NCBI RefSeq assembly: GCF_018310345.1
Contig: NZ_JAGXBY010000007.1
Coordinates: 62,001-126,000 of the forward strand
Reading direction: 5' to 3'
DNA length: 64,000 nucleotides
Source of the DNA: Ornithinibacillus massiliensis
GTDB lineage: Bacteria > Bacillota > Bacilli > Bacillales > Amphibacillaceae
Of this stretch, positions 36,597 through 44,533 are shown piece by piece. Position 1 is the first letter of the stretch. Each line of letters opens with the position of its first letter. The translations under genes and the position numbers were made by a program. The notes under the pieces were generated by a model that was not told the DNA's origin, did not search any database, and worked only from the letters and a program-made list of their open reading frames with translations.

Positions 36597-37640
36597 ATGA
36601 GTGAGTACAAATCAGTGAAAGTTGTAAAGGGACCATCCGGTTGGGGTGGGCCATTAATCATAACCCCTAGTGATCAGCAAAAATACATTATTTCTGTTAC
36701 TGGTGGTGGAGTTCATAAAGTCGCTCAGGAGATAGCAGATCGTACTGGTGGTATTGCTATTGATGGTTTTGAGAAATCAGTACCTAAAGAAGAAATAGCA
36801 GCTGCGGTAATTAACTGTGGTGGTACTGCAAGAAGTGGAGTATATCCTCGAATGGGTGTTAAAACGATAAACACATATAGTAATTCACCATCTGGACCTC
36901 TACTAAAGTTTATTAATGAAGGAAATTTTGTATCTGGAGTAGATGTTCGGAATATCGAGGATTTAGAGGCAGAGGAGATTGCTGCTTCATCTATAGAAGA
37001 AAGTCAACCTAGTAACTTAATGGACAAGAAGATAGCCCAGCAGCTAAAAGAAGAAGCAAAAGCGAAAGTTAGAGAGAACAACAGTGAAAAGGGCAAGAAA
37101 AAGAACCCGATTATGAAGTTAATCGAAGTGTTAGGGAATAAAGTTGGAAATGTTGTAAGCGTATTCTTCCAGTCTGGTAGGGACACGATTGAAACTGTTA
37201 TAAAGAACATACTACCTTTCATGGCATTTGTAAGTGCACTTATGGGAATTATTACATTTACTGGAATTGGAGATTTTATCGCTAATCTAGTTGCTCCGAT
37301 GGCCACAAGCCTAATTGGTATGTTGATTATATCTTTAGTTGCTGCAATCCCAATTGTCTCCCCATTATTAGCACCAGGTGCTGTAATTGCACAAGTTGTT
37401 GGGGTGTTAATTGGAGTAGAAATAGCTAATGGCAATATCCCTCCACAAATGGCATTGCCTGCATTATTTGCAATAAATCCACAAGTAGGAACAGACTTTG
37501 TACCAGTTGGTCTGACTTTGGGTGAAGCAGAACCGGAAACGATTGAAGTAGGAGTGCCTGCAGTCTTATTCTCACGTCTTATTACTGGACCAATAGCAGT
37601 TATTATCGCTTATTTTGCTAGCTTTGGTTTGTACAGTTAA
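36597..37640 (+). CDS. srlE: PTS glucitol/sorbitol-type EIIBC
   Basis: The 347-residue protein has the EIIB domain first ('VVKGPSGWGGPLIITPS'; Cys74 in 'VINCGGTARSGVYP'), then a charged linker (about 135-175) and an EIIC domain with 'FFQSGRDTIETVIKNILPFMAFVSAL' and 'PALFAINPQVGTDFVPVGL'. In E. coli SrlE the matching loop is CGGTLRC; here the second cysteine is Ser80, which leaves a single candidate phospho-cysteine. All other family features are present. It imports and phosphorylates a sugar alcohol with SrlA and the EIIA. Confidence 0.92.
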   Translation: MSEYKSVKVVKGPSGWGGPLIITPSDQQKYIISVTGGGVHKVAQEIADRTGGIAIDGFEKSVPKEEIAAAVINCGGTARSGVYPRMGVKTINTYSNSPSGPLLKFINEGNFVSGVDVRNIEDLEAEEIAASSIEESQPSNLMDKKIAQQLKEEAKAKVRENNSEKGKKKNPIMKLIEVLGNKVGNVVSVFFQSGRDTIETVIKNILPFMAFVSALMGIITFTGIGDFIANLVAPMATSLIGMLIISLVAAIPIVSPLLAPGAVIAQVVGVLIGVEIANGNIPPQMALPALFAINPQVGTDFVPVGLTLGEAEPETIEVGVPAVLFSRLITGPIAVIIAYFASFGLYS

Positions 37641-37653
37641 AAGGAAGTATAAC

Positions 37654-37682
37654 TTGACTAGATAAAGAAAGCGCTTTATAAT
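37654..37682 (+). promoter_or_regulatory. Internal promoter before the EIIA gene with a cre box
   Basis: TTGACT (37654-37659), a 17-base spacer and TATAAT (37677-37682) form a promoter. AGAAAGCGCTTTAT (37666-37679) overlaps the spacer and -10 as a cre-type site. This mirrors the operon's first promoter. Confidence 0.78.
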
Positions 37683-37713
37683 TACAAATGTAACATATAG
37701 TTACATTTGTAAT
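37681..37713 (+). promoter_or_regulatory. Perfect 14-bp inverted repeat at the internal start site
   Basis: ATTACAAATGTAAC (37681-37694) and GTTACATTTGTAAT (37700-37713) are exact reverse complements around ATATA. Each arm also contains a TTACAnnTGTAA palindrome. The expected transcription start falls inside, fitting an operator or a 5'-end RNA hairpin. Confidence 0.7.
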
Positions 37714-37733
37714 TTCATTAGAGGGGTGAAAAA

Positions 37734-38099
37734 ATGAGTGTATATTTAGAGTTAAACGTTGTTGAAGTTGGCGAAGAAGCTACTTTAATGTTTGAAGAAT
37801 CGATGATGATTTTATTTAATGATACGGTACCAGCAGATTTGAAGGGAATTTCTGTCATTCATAATACGCGAAACATAAAAGAAGAGATCCAAGCAGGAGA
37901 TATGATGGAAATAGATGGTGAGAGCTTCAAAATCTTATTTGTTGGCAATAAAGTAAATGAAACTTTACAAGAATTAGGACATGCAACCTTTAATTTCAAT
38001 GGGGAAATGCAGGCGGATCTTCCTGGAACTGTTTGTTTAGAAAAAAAGGAAATTCCAGATATTCGTGCAAAATCAACAATTACCTTCCAAAGGGGTTAA
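37734..38099 (+). CDS. srlB: PTS glucitol/sorbitol-type EIIA
   Basis: The 121-residue EIIA of the glucitol family is small and all-beta, with 'MMILFNDTVPADLKGISVIHNT' near the expected active His and 'FKILFVGNKVNETLQELGHATFNF' in the second half. It accepts phosphate from HPr and passes it to the EIIB domain. It has its own promoter, cre box and inverted repeat upstream, so its level, and that of the genes after it, can be set apart from the channel genes. Confidence 0.92.
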   Translation: MSVYLELNVVEVGEEATLMFEESMMILFNDTVPADLKGISVIHNTRNIKEEIQAGDMMEIDGESFKILFVGNKVNETLQELGHATFNFNGEMQADLPGTVCLEKKEIPDIRAKSTITFQRG

Positions 38100-38126
38100 T
38101 AAATACAACAAAGGGGAGTGGAGTAG

Positions 38127-39416
38127 ATGTTAAATATTAATAGAAAACTAGCGAAACTAGAAAATGAAGGTTCGTATATTAAAGTTGGTTTAGTTGGTGC
38201 AGGGCAAATGGGACGTGGGATGATCTCTCAAATAGAAAGTATGAAAGGTATGCGAGTAGTTGTTACAGCAGATTTATTTATCGACAATATTACGAATGCG
38301 TATAGCCATGCTGGAATTGAAGCAAATGAAATAGTAGTTACCGAGGATGCAAAAGATGCATCAACAGCGGTGCAAGAGAATAAAGTTGTCGCTACTACTA
38401 ATACTCAATTAGTTACTACATTGCCAGAAGTAGATGTAGTTGTTGATGCAACTGGCGTGCCGAATATAGGTGCTGAAATAGCTTGGGATACAATTTTAAA
38501 TCGTAAGCATATTGTTATGCTTAATGCTGAAGCAGATGTCACTGTTGGACCATTGCTTAAGAAAATGGCTGATGCAAGTGGAGTAGTGTATACGGGTTCC
38601 GCTGGAGATGAACCTGGTGCGATAATGGAATTATATGACTTTGCAGATGCTATGGGGTTTGAAATAGTTGCTTTAGGTAAAGGAAAAAATAATCCATTAA
38701 ATTTAGAGGCTAATCCAGAAACAGCGAAAGAAGAGGCAAAACTAAAGGGAGCATCACCAAAAATGCTAGCATCTTTCCAAGATGGTACAAAAACGATGGT
38801 AGAAATGAACGCTGTAGCTAATGCAACTGGCTTTTTACCAGATCAGCCAGGAATGCACGGATTTGAAGCTACTGTAAATGAACTTCCTGGTATCTTTTTG
38901 GAAAAAGACAAAGGTGGCAAATTGAACGGTAGAAAAGTAGTTGAATTTATAAACGGAATTGCTCCTGGGGTATTTGCTATTATCGCTTCTGACAAAGAAG
39001 AAGTAAATGCGGAAATGAAATATTTAAAAATGGGAGATGGACCGAATTATGTTCTATATCGTCCATACCATTTAACAAGTCTAGAAACGCCATTATCGAT
39101 TGCAAAGGCCTTTTTCGATAATGAAGCAACCATAGCACCATATAAAGGGATACAAGGAGAAACTGTCACAGTAGCTAAAAGGGATCTTGAAGCTGGTGAA
39201 TACTTAGACAGCATTGGTGGATTTACCGTATATGGTAAGCTGTTGAAGGCAACAGAAGCAAAATCTCTTAACGCACTTCCTATTGGTCTAGTAGACTCAA
39301 ATGTTATGCTTAAACGCTCTATTAAAAAAGGTGATATTATCACTTACGATGATGTTGAACAAACAAAAGAATCAACAATCTGGAAAATACGTTCATTGCA
39401 AGATAGAGAGTTTTAA
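38127..39416 (+). CDS. Rossmann-SAF oxidoreductase (predicted homoserine dehydrogenase-like)
   Basis: This 429-residue protein has an N-terminal NAD(P)-binding domain ('VGLVGAGQMGRGMISQI', residues 20-36), a homoserine-dehydrogenase-like middle, and a C-terminal SAF domain (about 350-425, 'KRSIKKGDIITYDDVE'). Its family is annotated as predicted homoserine dehydrogenase (COG4091 type). It follows the EIIA by 27 bases and precedes a complete acetoin-dehydrogenase-type complex, so it probably oxidises the phosphorylated polyol or a derivative rather than homoserine. The substrate is unknown. Confidence 0.83.
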   Translation: MLNINRKLAKLENEGSYIKVGLVGAGQMGRGMISQIESMKGMRVVVTADLFIDNITNAYSHAGIEANEIVVTEDAKDASTAVQENKVVATTNTQLVTTLPEVDVVVDATGVPNIGAEIAWDTILNRKHIVMLNAEADVTVGPLLKKMADASGVVYTGSAGDEPGAIMELYDFADAMGFEIVALGKGKNNPLNLEANPETAKEEAKLKGASPKMLASFQDGTKTMVEMNAVANATGFLPDQPGMHGFEATVNELPGIFLEKDKGGKLNGRKVVEFINGIAPGVFAIIASDKEEVNAEMKYLKMGDGPNYVLYRPYHLTSLETPLSIAKAFFDNEATIAPYKGIQGETVTVAKRDLEAGEYLDSIGGFTVYGKLLKATEAKSLNALPIGLVDSNVMLKRSIKKGDIITYDDVEQTKESTIWKIRSLQDREF

Positions 39417-39462
39417 CTGGATTAACATTCCATAGGGATGTATGAACTATAGTAATTACAAC

Positions 39463-39493
39463 ATATGTTTTGCTTGGTAAAGGTAAAACATAT
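39463..39493 (+). promoter_or_regulatory. Hairpin between the SAF oxidoreductase and E1 alpha genes
   Basis: ATATGTTTT (39463-39471) pairs with AAAACATAT (39485-39493) and is followed by TTTATTA. It may be a weak terminator that sets the ratio of transporter to dehydrogenase-complex mRNA. Confidence 0.5.
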
Positions 39494-39552
39494 TTTATTA
39501 CATTAAATTTTACAAAAGTAACAAGTGAAAACAAATGTAAAGGAGAGGTAAA

Positions 39553-40542
39553 ATGAATAATAGCAATGTGTTAAACATTCCAGAAGTTATAACTAATGAA
39601 AAACTACTAGACCTATACAAACAAATGTGGTTAATCCGTCTATTTGACGAGAAAGTAGATGAATTTTTTGCAAAGGGCATGATTCATGGTACGACACATT
39701 TAGCCGTAGGTCAGGAAGCAAGTGCTGCCGGTGTGTGTGCGTTACTATCTGTAGAAGATAAAATCACCAGTACTCACCGTGGACATGGGCACTGTATTGC
39801 TAAGGGCGCGACCCCTGATCGAATGATGGCAGAGCTGTTTGGCCGGACTACTGGTTACTGTAAAGGTAAGGGTGGATCCATGCATATTGCTGACGTAGAT
39901 ATGGGGAATCTGGGGGCAAATGGGATTGTTGCTGGTGGTATACCGTTGGCTGTTGGTTCGGCATTAACGGCTAAAATGAAAAAGCTAGATTATGTAACAG
40001 TCTGCTTCTTTGGAGATGGGGCTACAAATGAAGGAAGCTTCCATGAAGCAGTCAATTTAGCTGCCATCTGGGATTTGCCTGTCATCTTTGTCTGTGAAAA
40101 TAATCAATACGGAATGTCAGGTTCCGTAAAAGAGATGACACGAGTAGAAAATATTGCTGACCGAGCACACGCCTATGGAATCCCAGGCGTTGTTGCTGAT
40201 GGTAACGATATTATCGAAATGATGAATGTAACAGATGAAGCGATACAACGTGCGAAACGAGGAGAAGGTCCAACATTAATTGAAGCAAAAACATATCGTT
40301 GGAAAGGTCATTCAAAGAGTGATGCGAAGAAATATCGTACCCGTGAGGAAGAACAAGAATGGCGTAAAAAGGATCCAATAAAACGTTGTAAGGAAGTATT
40401 AATCGAAGCGGGATTATTAACGGAAGAAAAGGCAGAAGATATTCGTCTGGAAGCGAAAAAAGAAATTGAAGATGCGGTTACTTTTGCAGAACAGAGTCCT
40501 GCGCCGACACTAGATGACTTATTAACGGATGTTTATGCATAG
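39553..40542 (+). CDS. acoA: Thiamine-diphosphate dehydrogenase E1 alpha (acetoin dehydrogenase type)
   Basis: The 329-residue E1 alpha subunit has the thiamine-binding GDG...NN motif ('GDGATNEGSFHEAVNLAAIW', GDG at 154-156, ending with 'VCENNQ'), the phosphorylation-loop-like 'HSKSDAKKYR' and 'HRGHGHCIAKG'. Length and sequence fit AcoA better than PdhA. With AcoB it decarboxylates or cleaves the substrate and passes an acyl group to lipoyl-E2. It is the first of four tightly packed genes with 12-13 base gaps. The polyol PTS context leaves open whether acetoin is the true substrate. Confidence 0.88.
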   Translation: MNNSNVLNIPEVITNEKLLDLYKQMWLIRLFDEKVDEFFAKGMIHGTTHLAVGQEASAAGVCALLSVEDKITSTHRGHGHCIAKGATPDRMMAELFGRTTGYCKGKGGSMHIADVDMGNLGANGIVAGGIPLAVGSALTAKMKKLDYVTVCFFGDGATNEGSFHEAVNLAAIWDLPVIFVCENNQYGMSGSVKEMTRVENIADRAHAYGIPGVVADGNDIIEMMNVTDEAIQRAKRGEGPTLIEAKTYRWKGHSKSDAKKYRTREEEQEWRKKDPIKRCKEVLIEAGLLTEEKAEDIRLEAKKEIEDAVTFAEQSPAPTLDDLLTDVYA

Positions 40543-40554
40543 GAGGGGATACCA

Positions 40555-41538
40555 ATGAGAGAAATTACTTACTTAGAAGCAGTACGTGAAGCGATGAGTC
40601 AGGAAATGCGTAAAAACGAGGATGTCTATATTTTAGGGGAAGACATTGGCGTATATGGTGGAGCATTTGGCGTAACTCGAGGCATGATTGAAGAGTTTGG
40701 ACCAGAACGTGTACGTAATACACCGATTAGTGAAGCGGGAATTGCTGGTACGGCTGTTGGCTCAGCTTTAACTGGCATGCGTCCAATACTAGAATTACAA
40801 TTCTCAGACTTCATTACGATAGCTCTAGACCAGCTTGTCAATCAAGCGGCGAAGATTCGCTATATGTATGGTGGAAAGGGTAAAGTTCCGATGGTAGTTC
40901 GAACTCCAAGTGGTTCTGGTACTGGTGCAGCCGCACAGCATTCGCAAAGTTTAGAAGCATGGGTCGCCCATATCCCAGGTCTTAAAGTTGTACAGCCATC
41001 AACTGCATATGATGCTAAAGGACTTTTAAAAGCTGCAATGGATGATGAGAATCCAGTTATTTTCTATGAGCATAAATTATTATATAAAACTAGTTCAGAG
41101 GTTCCAGAAGAGCAATATTCCATTCCTTTAGGCAAAGCGGATATAAAGCGGGAAGGTACAGATGTAACAATTGTCGCCACTGCGATTATGGTGCATAAAG
41201 CATTGGAAGCAGCAAAAGAGCTTGAAAAAGAAGGAATTAGTGTGGAAGTAGTTGATCCACGTACCCTTGTACCGTTAGATAAGGATACCATTGTGGAGTC
41301 AGTGAAGAAGACTGGTCGTGTTGTTGTCGTACATGAGGCAGTCAAACGAGGCGGATTCGGTGGGGAGATTGCTAGTGTTATAGCAGAAAGTGAAGCATTT
41401 GATTTTCTTGATGCTCCAATCAAACGTTTAGGTGGTGCGGAATCACCAATTCCATATAACCCCGAGTTAGAAAAGGCCCATGTACCACAAGTACCGGATA
41501 TTATCCAGGCAGTTAAAGAAACCGTAAACCGCGTATAA
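40555..41538 (+). CDS. acoB: Thiamine-diphosphate dehydrogenase E1 beta (acetoin dehydrogenase type)
   Basis: This 327-residue E1 beta subunit has '[14 protein letters not shown]'-like N-terminal residues ('[17 protein letters not shown]') with the catalytic Glu, '[22 protein letters not shown]', '[18 protein letters not shown]' and a C-terminal transketolase domain ('[19 protein letters not shown]'). It forms the heterotetrameric E1 with the upstream alpha subunit. The gap to acoA is 12 bases, with an AGGAGGGG ribosome site. Confidence 0.9.
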   Translation: MREITYLEAVREAMSQEMRKNEDVYILGEDIGVYGGAFGVTRGMIEEFGPERVRNTPISEAGIAGTAVGSALTGMRPILELQFSDFITIALDQLVNQAAKIRYMYGGKGKVPMVVRTPSGSGTGAAAQHSQSLEAWVAHIPGLKVVQPSTAYDAKGLLKAAMDDENPVIFYEHKLLYKTSSEVPEEQYSIPLGKADIKREGTDVTIVATAIMVHKALEAAKELEKEGISVEVVDPRTLVPLDKDTIVESVKKTGRVVVVHEAVKRGGFGGEIASVIAESEAFDFLDAPIKRLGGAESPIPYNPELEKAHVPQVPDIIQAVKETVNRV

Positions 41539-41551
41539 GGGAGGGAACAAC

Positions 41552-42904
41552 ATGGCAAAAGAAATATTCATGCCCAAGCTAAGTAGTACGATGGCTGTAG
41601 GTACACTGCTTCAATGGTTTAAAGAGGAAGGTGACTCCGTTGAGGTTGGTGAACCATTATTTGAGATTATGACAGATAAGATAAATATTGAAGTTGAGTC
41701 CTATGAAGAAGGGATTTTACTAAAAAAATATTTTCAAGAGGATGATGAGATTCCCGTTAATACGGTTATAGGATATATTGGCAGCTCAGATGAATCGGTC
41801 CCAGCTGAGTCTCCAGGAGTGAGTGGTGAAGAATCTAAGAAAGAAGTAACTAGTACTAATGAAAACTCTAATGAGCCACTCACAACCTCTACAAACGGGG
41901 AAGTCGTAGAAACGAGTTCTACTTCTTTGAACGGAAAAGTACGTGCGACCCCAGCCGCAAGGAAGCTAGCACGAGAAAACGATATAATACTAAGTTCGGT
42001 ATCTGGAACAGGTCCTAAAGGAAGAATCCAGAAGCAAGATGTGTTACAAGCACTGGAGGATACTCGCGTACTAGTAACCCCATTAGCAAGGAAAATCGCT
42101 GAAGAAAACGGTATGAATTTAAAAGAGATAACGGGTACTGGTGTTCATGGCAAGATTGAAAAAGCAGATGTTATCGAGGCTATCGAGAAAGCGAAAAAAC
42201 AATCGACATCTACAACAGGTAAACGCGTGAAGCTAAAAGGGTTACGCAAGGCAATAGCGGAAAAAATGCTCGAAAGTGTTCGTACAATCCCACATGTAAC
42301 TTTGACTAGTGAAGTTGATATGACAAAAGCAATAGAGGTTAGAAAAGCATTGTTGCCAGTGATTGAAGGGCAAACAGGCTACCGTTTGTCTTATACAGAA
42401 ATTATCATGAAGACAGTGGCTCATGTACTTGGTAATCACCCTAAAGTTAATGCCTCTCTTATAGATAATGAAATTATTTACAATGAGGACATTAATATTG
42501 GTCTAGCAGTGGCTGTTGAGAATGGATTGGTTGTTCCTTCCGTGAAGCAAGTTAATACAAGAGGATTTGCTGAACTAACAGAAATGAGTAAAACATTAGG
42601 AAAGAAAGCCCGAGAAAGCAAGCTTACACCAGATGAAATGCAAGGAAGTACATTTACAATTAGTAATTTGGGTATGTATGCAATTGACGGTTTTACACCG
42701 ATTATCAATCCACCAGAAACGGCAATACTTGGTGTTGGTAGAATCATTGAAAAGCCAGTCGTGGTGGATGGTCAAGTGGAAGTTAGACCAATGATGGTAC
42801 TTAGCTTATCCTTTGATCACCGCGTAATCGACGGAGCGCCAGCAGCGGAGTTTCTAACCAATCTGAAAGCAAGCTTAGAAAATCCATTTAGTCTGTTGGT
42901 TTAG
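41552..42904 (+). CDS. acoC: Dihydrolipoamide acyltransferase E2 with two subunit-binding domains
   Basis: The 450-residue E2 has one lipoyl domain (1-78, lipoyl Lys43 in 'TDKINIEV'), an acidic linker, and then two consecutive peripheral-subunit-binding domains. These are at 130-168 ('RATPAARKLARENDI', 'GTGPKGRIQKQDV') and 174-212 ('VTPLARKIAEENGM', 'GTGVHGKIEKADV'). The catalytic domain ends with 'SFDHRVIDGAPAAEF', carrying the HRxxDG active site. It accepts the acyl group from E1 and forms acyl-CoA. A second binding domain is less common and may let one chain hold E1 and E3 together. Confidence 0.9.
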   Translation: MAKEIFMPKLSSTMAVGTLLQWFKEEGDSVEVGEPLFEIMTDKINIEVESYEEGILLKKYFQEDDEIPVNTVIGYIGSSDESVPAESPGVSGEESKKEVTSTNENSNEPLTTSTNGEVVETSSTSLNGKVRATPAARKLARENDIILSSVSGTGPKGRIQKQDVLQALEDTRVLVTPLARKIAEENGMNLKEITGTGVHGKIEKADVIEAIEKAKKQSTSTTGKRVKLKGLRKAIAEKMLESVRTIPHVTLTSEVDMTKAIEVRKALLPVIEGQTGYRLSYTEIIMKTVAHVLGNHPKVNASLIDNEIIYNEDINIGLAVAVENGLVVPSVKQVNTRGFAELTEMSKTLGKKARESKLTPDEMQGSTFTISNLGMYAIDGFTPIINPPETAILGVGRIIEKPVVVDGQVEVRPMMVLSLSFDHRVIDGAPAAEFLTNLKASLENPFSLLV

Positions 42905-42916
42905 GAGGGAATACCG

Positions 42917-44290
42917 ATGAAAACATTTGATGTAGCGATTATAGGAGGCGGACCTGGAGGTTATGTAGCTGCAATTCGGGCTGCAAAATCCGGGTTATCT
43001 GTAGCTCTTGTAGAAGGAAGCGAACTTGGTGGAACCTGTTTAAATCGTGGATGTATCCCTTCAAAAACGTTACTAAAGCATGCAGAGGTGTTAAATCAAA
43101 TTAATCATGCTAACCAATTTGGAATACAGGTACGGGACGTCTCTTTTTCTTTTCCTGATATGATAAAACGTAAGAATCAGGTTATAAGGCAATTACAGAA
43201 TGGAATTAAAGGATTATTACGTCAAAATAAAATCACGCTTTTGAACGGATATGGAACCGTCCATGCCGATAAAAAGGTTACAGTTGAATTAGATGAAAGG
43301 AAAGAAGAAATACAGGCAGCGCATATCTTACTTGCGACTGGATCAAAGCCGTTTATTCCTGAGATTCCAGGGATTTCAGATATAGACTATTATACTAGTG
43401 ATACGATATTTGATTTAAACGAGGTTCCGAAACGACTTGTTATTATGGGTGGAGGTGTAATTGGTTTAGAGATAGCTTGTGTGTTTAATAGCTTAGGCTC
43501 AGCAGTGGATCTTATTGAAATGGCAGATCGAGTCATCCCTGCAGAAGATCCCGATGCATCGCACTTCATAACTAAGCAATTAGTTGAAAAGGGGATCAAT
43601 ATTCATACCACAACTAAGGTCACAGGCTTTAAAAAGGAAGCAAACACGATCGTAGAGCTAGAGGGAAATGGCGAAAAGGCTTCCATCGAAACGGATGCAA
43701 TCTTAATCTCTGTTGGGCGTATTCCTAATACGACTGGAATCGAAGAGACAGGTGTTTCCTTTGACGGACGATTTGTAAAAGTAGATGAGTATATGCGTAC
43801 ATCTGTGGATGGTATTTATGCGATTGGGGATGTAATTGGCGGGTTCCAATTAGCGCATGCAGCCAGTGAAGAAGGAATTCATGCTGTAGATCATATTCTT
43901 GGAAAAGAGAAGAAGTTTGATTTAGCCATGCCACGTTGTGTATATACATTCCCCGAGATTGCAAGTGTGGGGATGACAGAAGAGCAAGCAAAAGCAAAAG
44001 GTTTTACCGTACGTACGAAAAAGGTAGATTTAGCTGGAAACGGCAAGGCAATTGCTTCGTTAGAAAATAGAGGGTTTATGAAGATTATCGTGGATGAAAA
44101 ATACGGAGAAATTCTTGGCGTTGTCATGGTAGGAGCACATGTGACTGAAATGATTAGTCAAGCAACTTCTTTTATTCATTTAGAAGGAACAGTGGAAGAA
44201 CTAGACTCCATGATTTTCCCCCATCCAACCATGTCCGAAGCTTTATTTGAAAGTGCTGCTGCGTGGTTAGGAAAAGGAATCCATTACTAA
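42917..44290 (+). CDS. acoL: Dihydrolipoamide dehydrogenase (E3)
   Basis: The 457-residue flavoprotein has FAD-binding 'IIGGGPGGYVAAIRAA', the redox disulfide in 'GGTCLNRGCIPSK' (Cys41, Cys46), NAD-binding 'IMGGGVIGLEIACVF', FAD 'GIYAIGDVIGG' and the C-terminal 'HPTMSEAL' with the active-site His. It reoxidises the lipoyl group of E2, completing the complex. It is the last gene of the operon and is followed by a strong terminator. Confidence 0.93.
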   Translation: MKTFDVAIIGGGPGGYVAAIRAAKSGLSVALVEGSELGGTCLNRGCIPSKTLLKHAEVLNQINHANQFGIQVRDVSFSFPDMIKRKNQVIRQLQNGIKGLLRQNKITLLNGYGTVHADKKVTVELDERKEEIQAAHILLATGSKPFIPEIPGISDIDYYTSDTIFDLNEVPKRLVIMGGGVIGLEIACVFNSLGSAVDLIEMADRVIPAEDPDASHFITKQLVEKGINIHTTTKVTGFKKEANTIVELEGNGEKASIETDAILISVGRIPNTTGIEETGVSFDGRFVKVDEYMRTSVDGIYAIGDVIGGFQLAHAASEEGIHAVDHILGKEKKFDLAMPRCVYTFPEIASVGMTEEQAKAKGFTVRTKKVDLAGNGKAIASLENRGFMKIIVDEKYGEILGVVMVGAHVTEMISQATSFIHLEGTVEELDSMIFPHPTMSEALFESAAAWLGKGIHY

Positions 44291-44332
44291 ATGTTACCTT
44301 TAACCTACAGTAATAGAAATAGAAGTTTTTTT

Positions 44333-44381
44333 AAAGGAGTCATACCAGATTGATGTAATTAATCTGTATGACTCCTTTTTT
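44333..44381 (+). terminator. Terminator of the glucitol-PTS/aco operon
   Basis: AAAGGAGTCATACCAGATT and AATCTGTATGACTCCTTT pair over about 18 positions with one bulge, followed by TTTT. It lies 42 bases after acoL. Confidence 0.92.
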
Positions 44382-44396
44382 ATAAGGGTATTGTTT

Positions 44397-44455
44397 ATAT
44401 ATTATTTAAAATATTCCAAATAATGATTGATATCATATTTTAAATAATATATGAT
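44397..44455 (+). promoter_or_regulatory. 18-bp inverted repeat overlapping the TRAP operon promoter
   Basis: ATATATTATTTAAAATAT (44397-44414) and its exact reverse complement (44435-44452) are separated by 20 bases. TTGATA (44427-44432), a 17-base spacer and TATGAT (44450-44455) form a promoter whose spacer is the right arm, so a dimeric or tetrameric regulator could block it. Confidence 0.75.
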
Positions 44456-44491
44456 TATACATAGACGAGAGCTTTTTCATATTCACATCAA

Positions 44492-44505
44492 TGTAAGCGT
44501 TTTCT
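44492..44505 (+). promoter_or_regulatory. cre-type catabolite box before the TRAP operon
   Basis: TGTAAGCGTTTTCT agrees with the cre consensus TGWNANCGNTNWCA except at the last base. It lies about 37 bases downstream of the -10, where CcpA binding acts as a roadblock. Confidence 0.7.
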
Positions 44506-44533
44506 TTTTAAAACGAAATAAGGAGTGGTCACA

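Noticed and set aside
39553..44290. Pyruvate dehydrogenase rather than an acetoin-type complex
   Set aside because: E1 alpha length (329) and sequence and the E3 and E2 sizes fit AcoABCL better. Still, the substrate is open, so this is a preference rather than proof.
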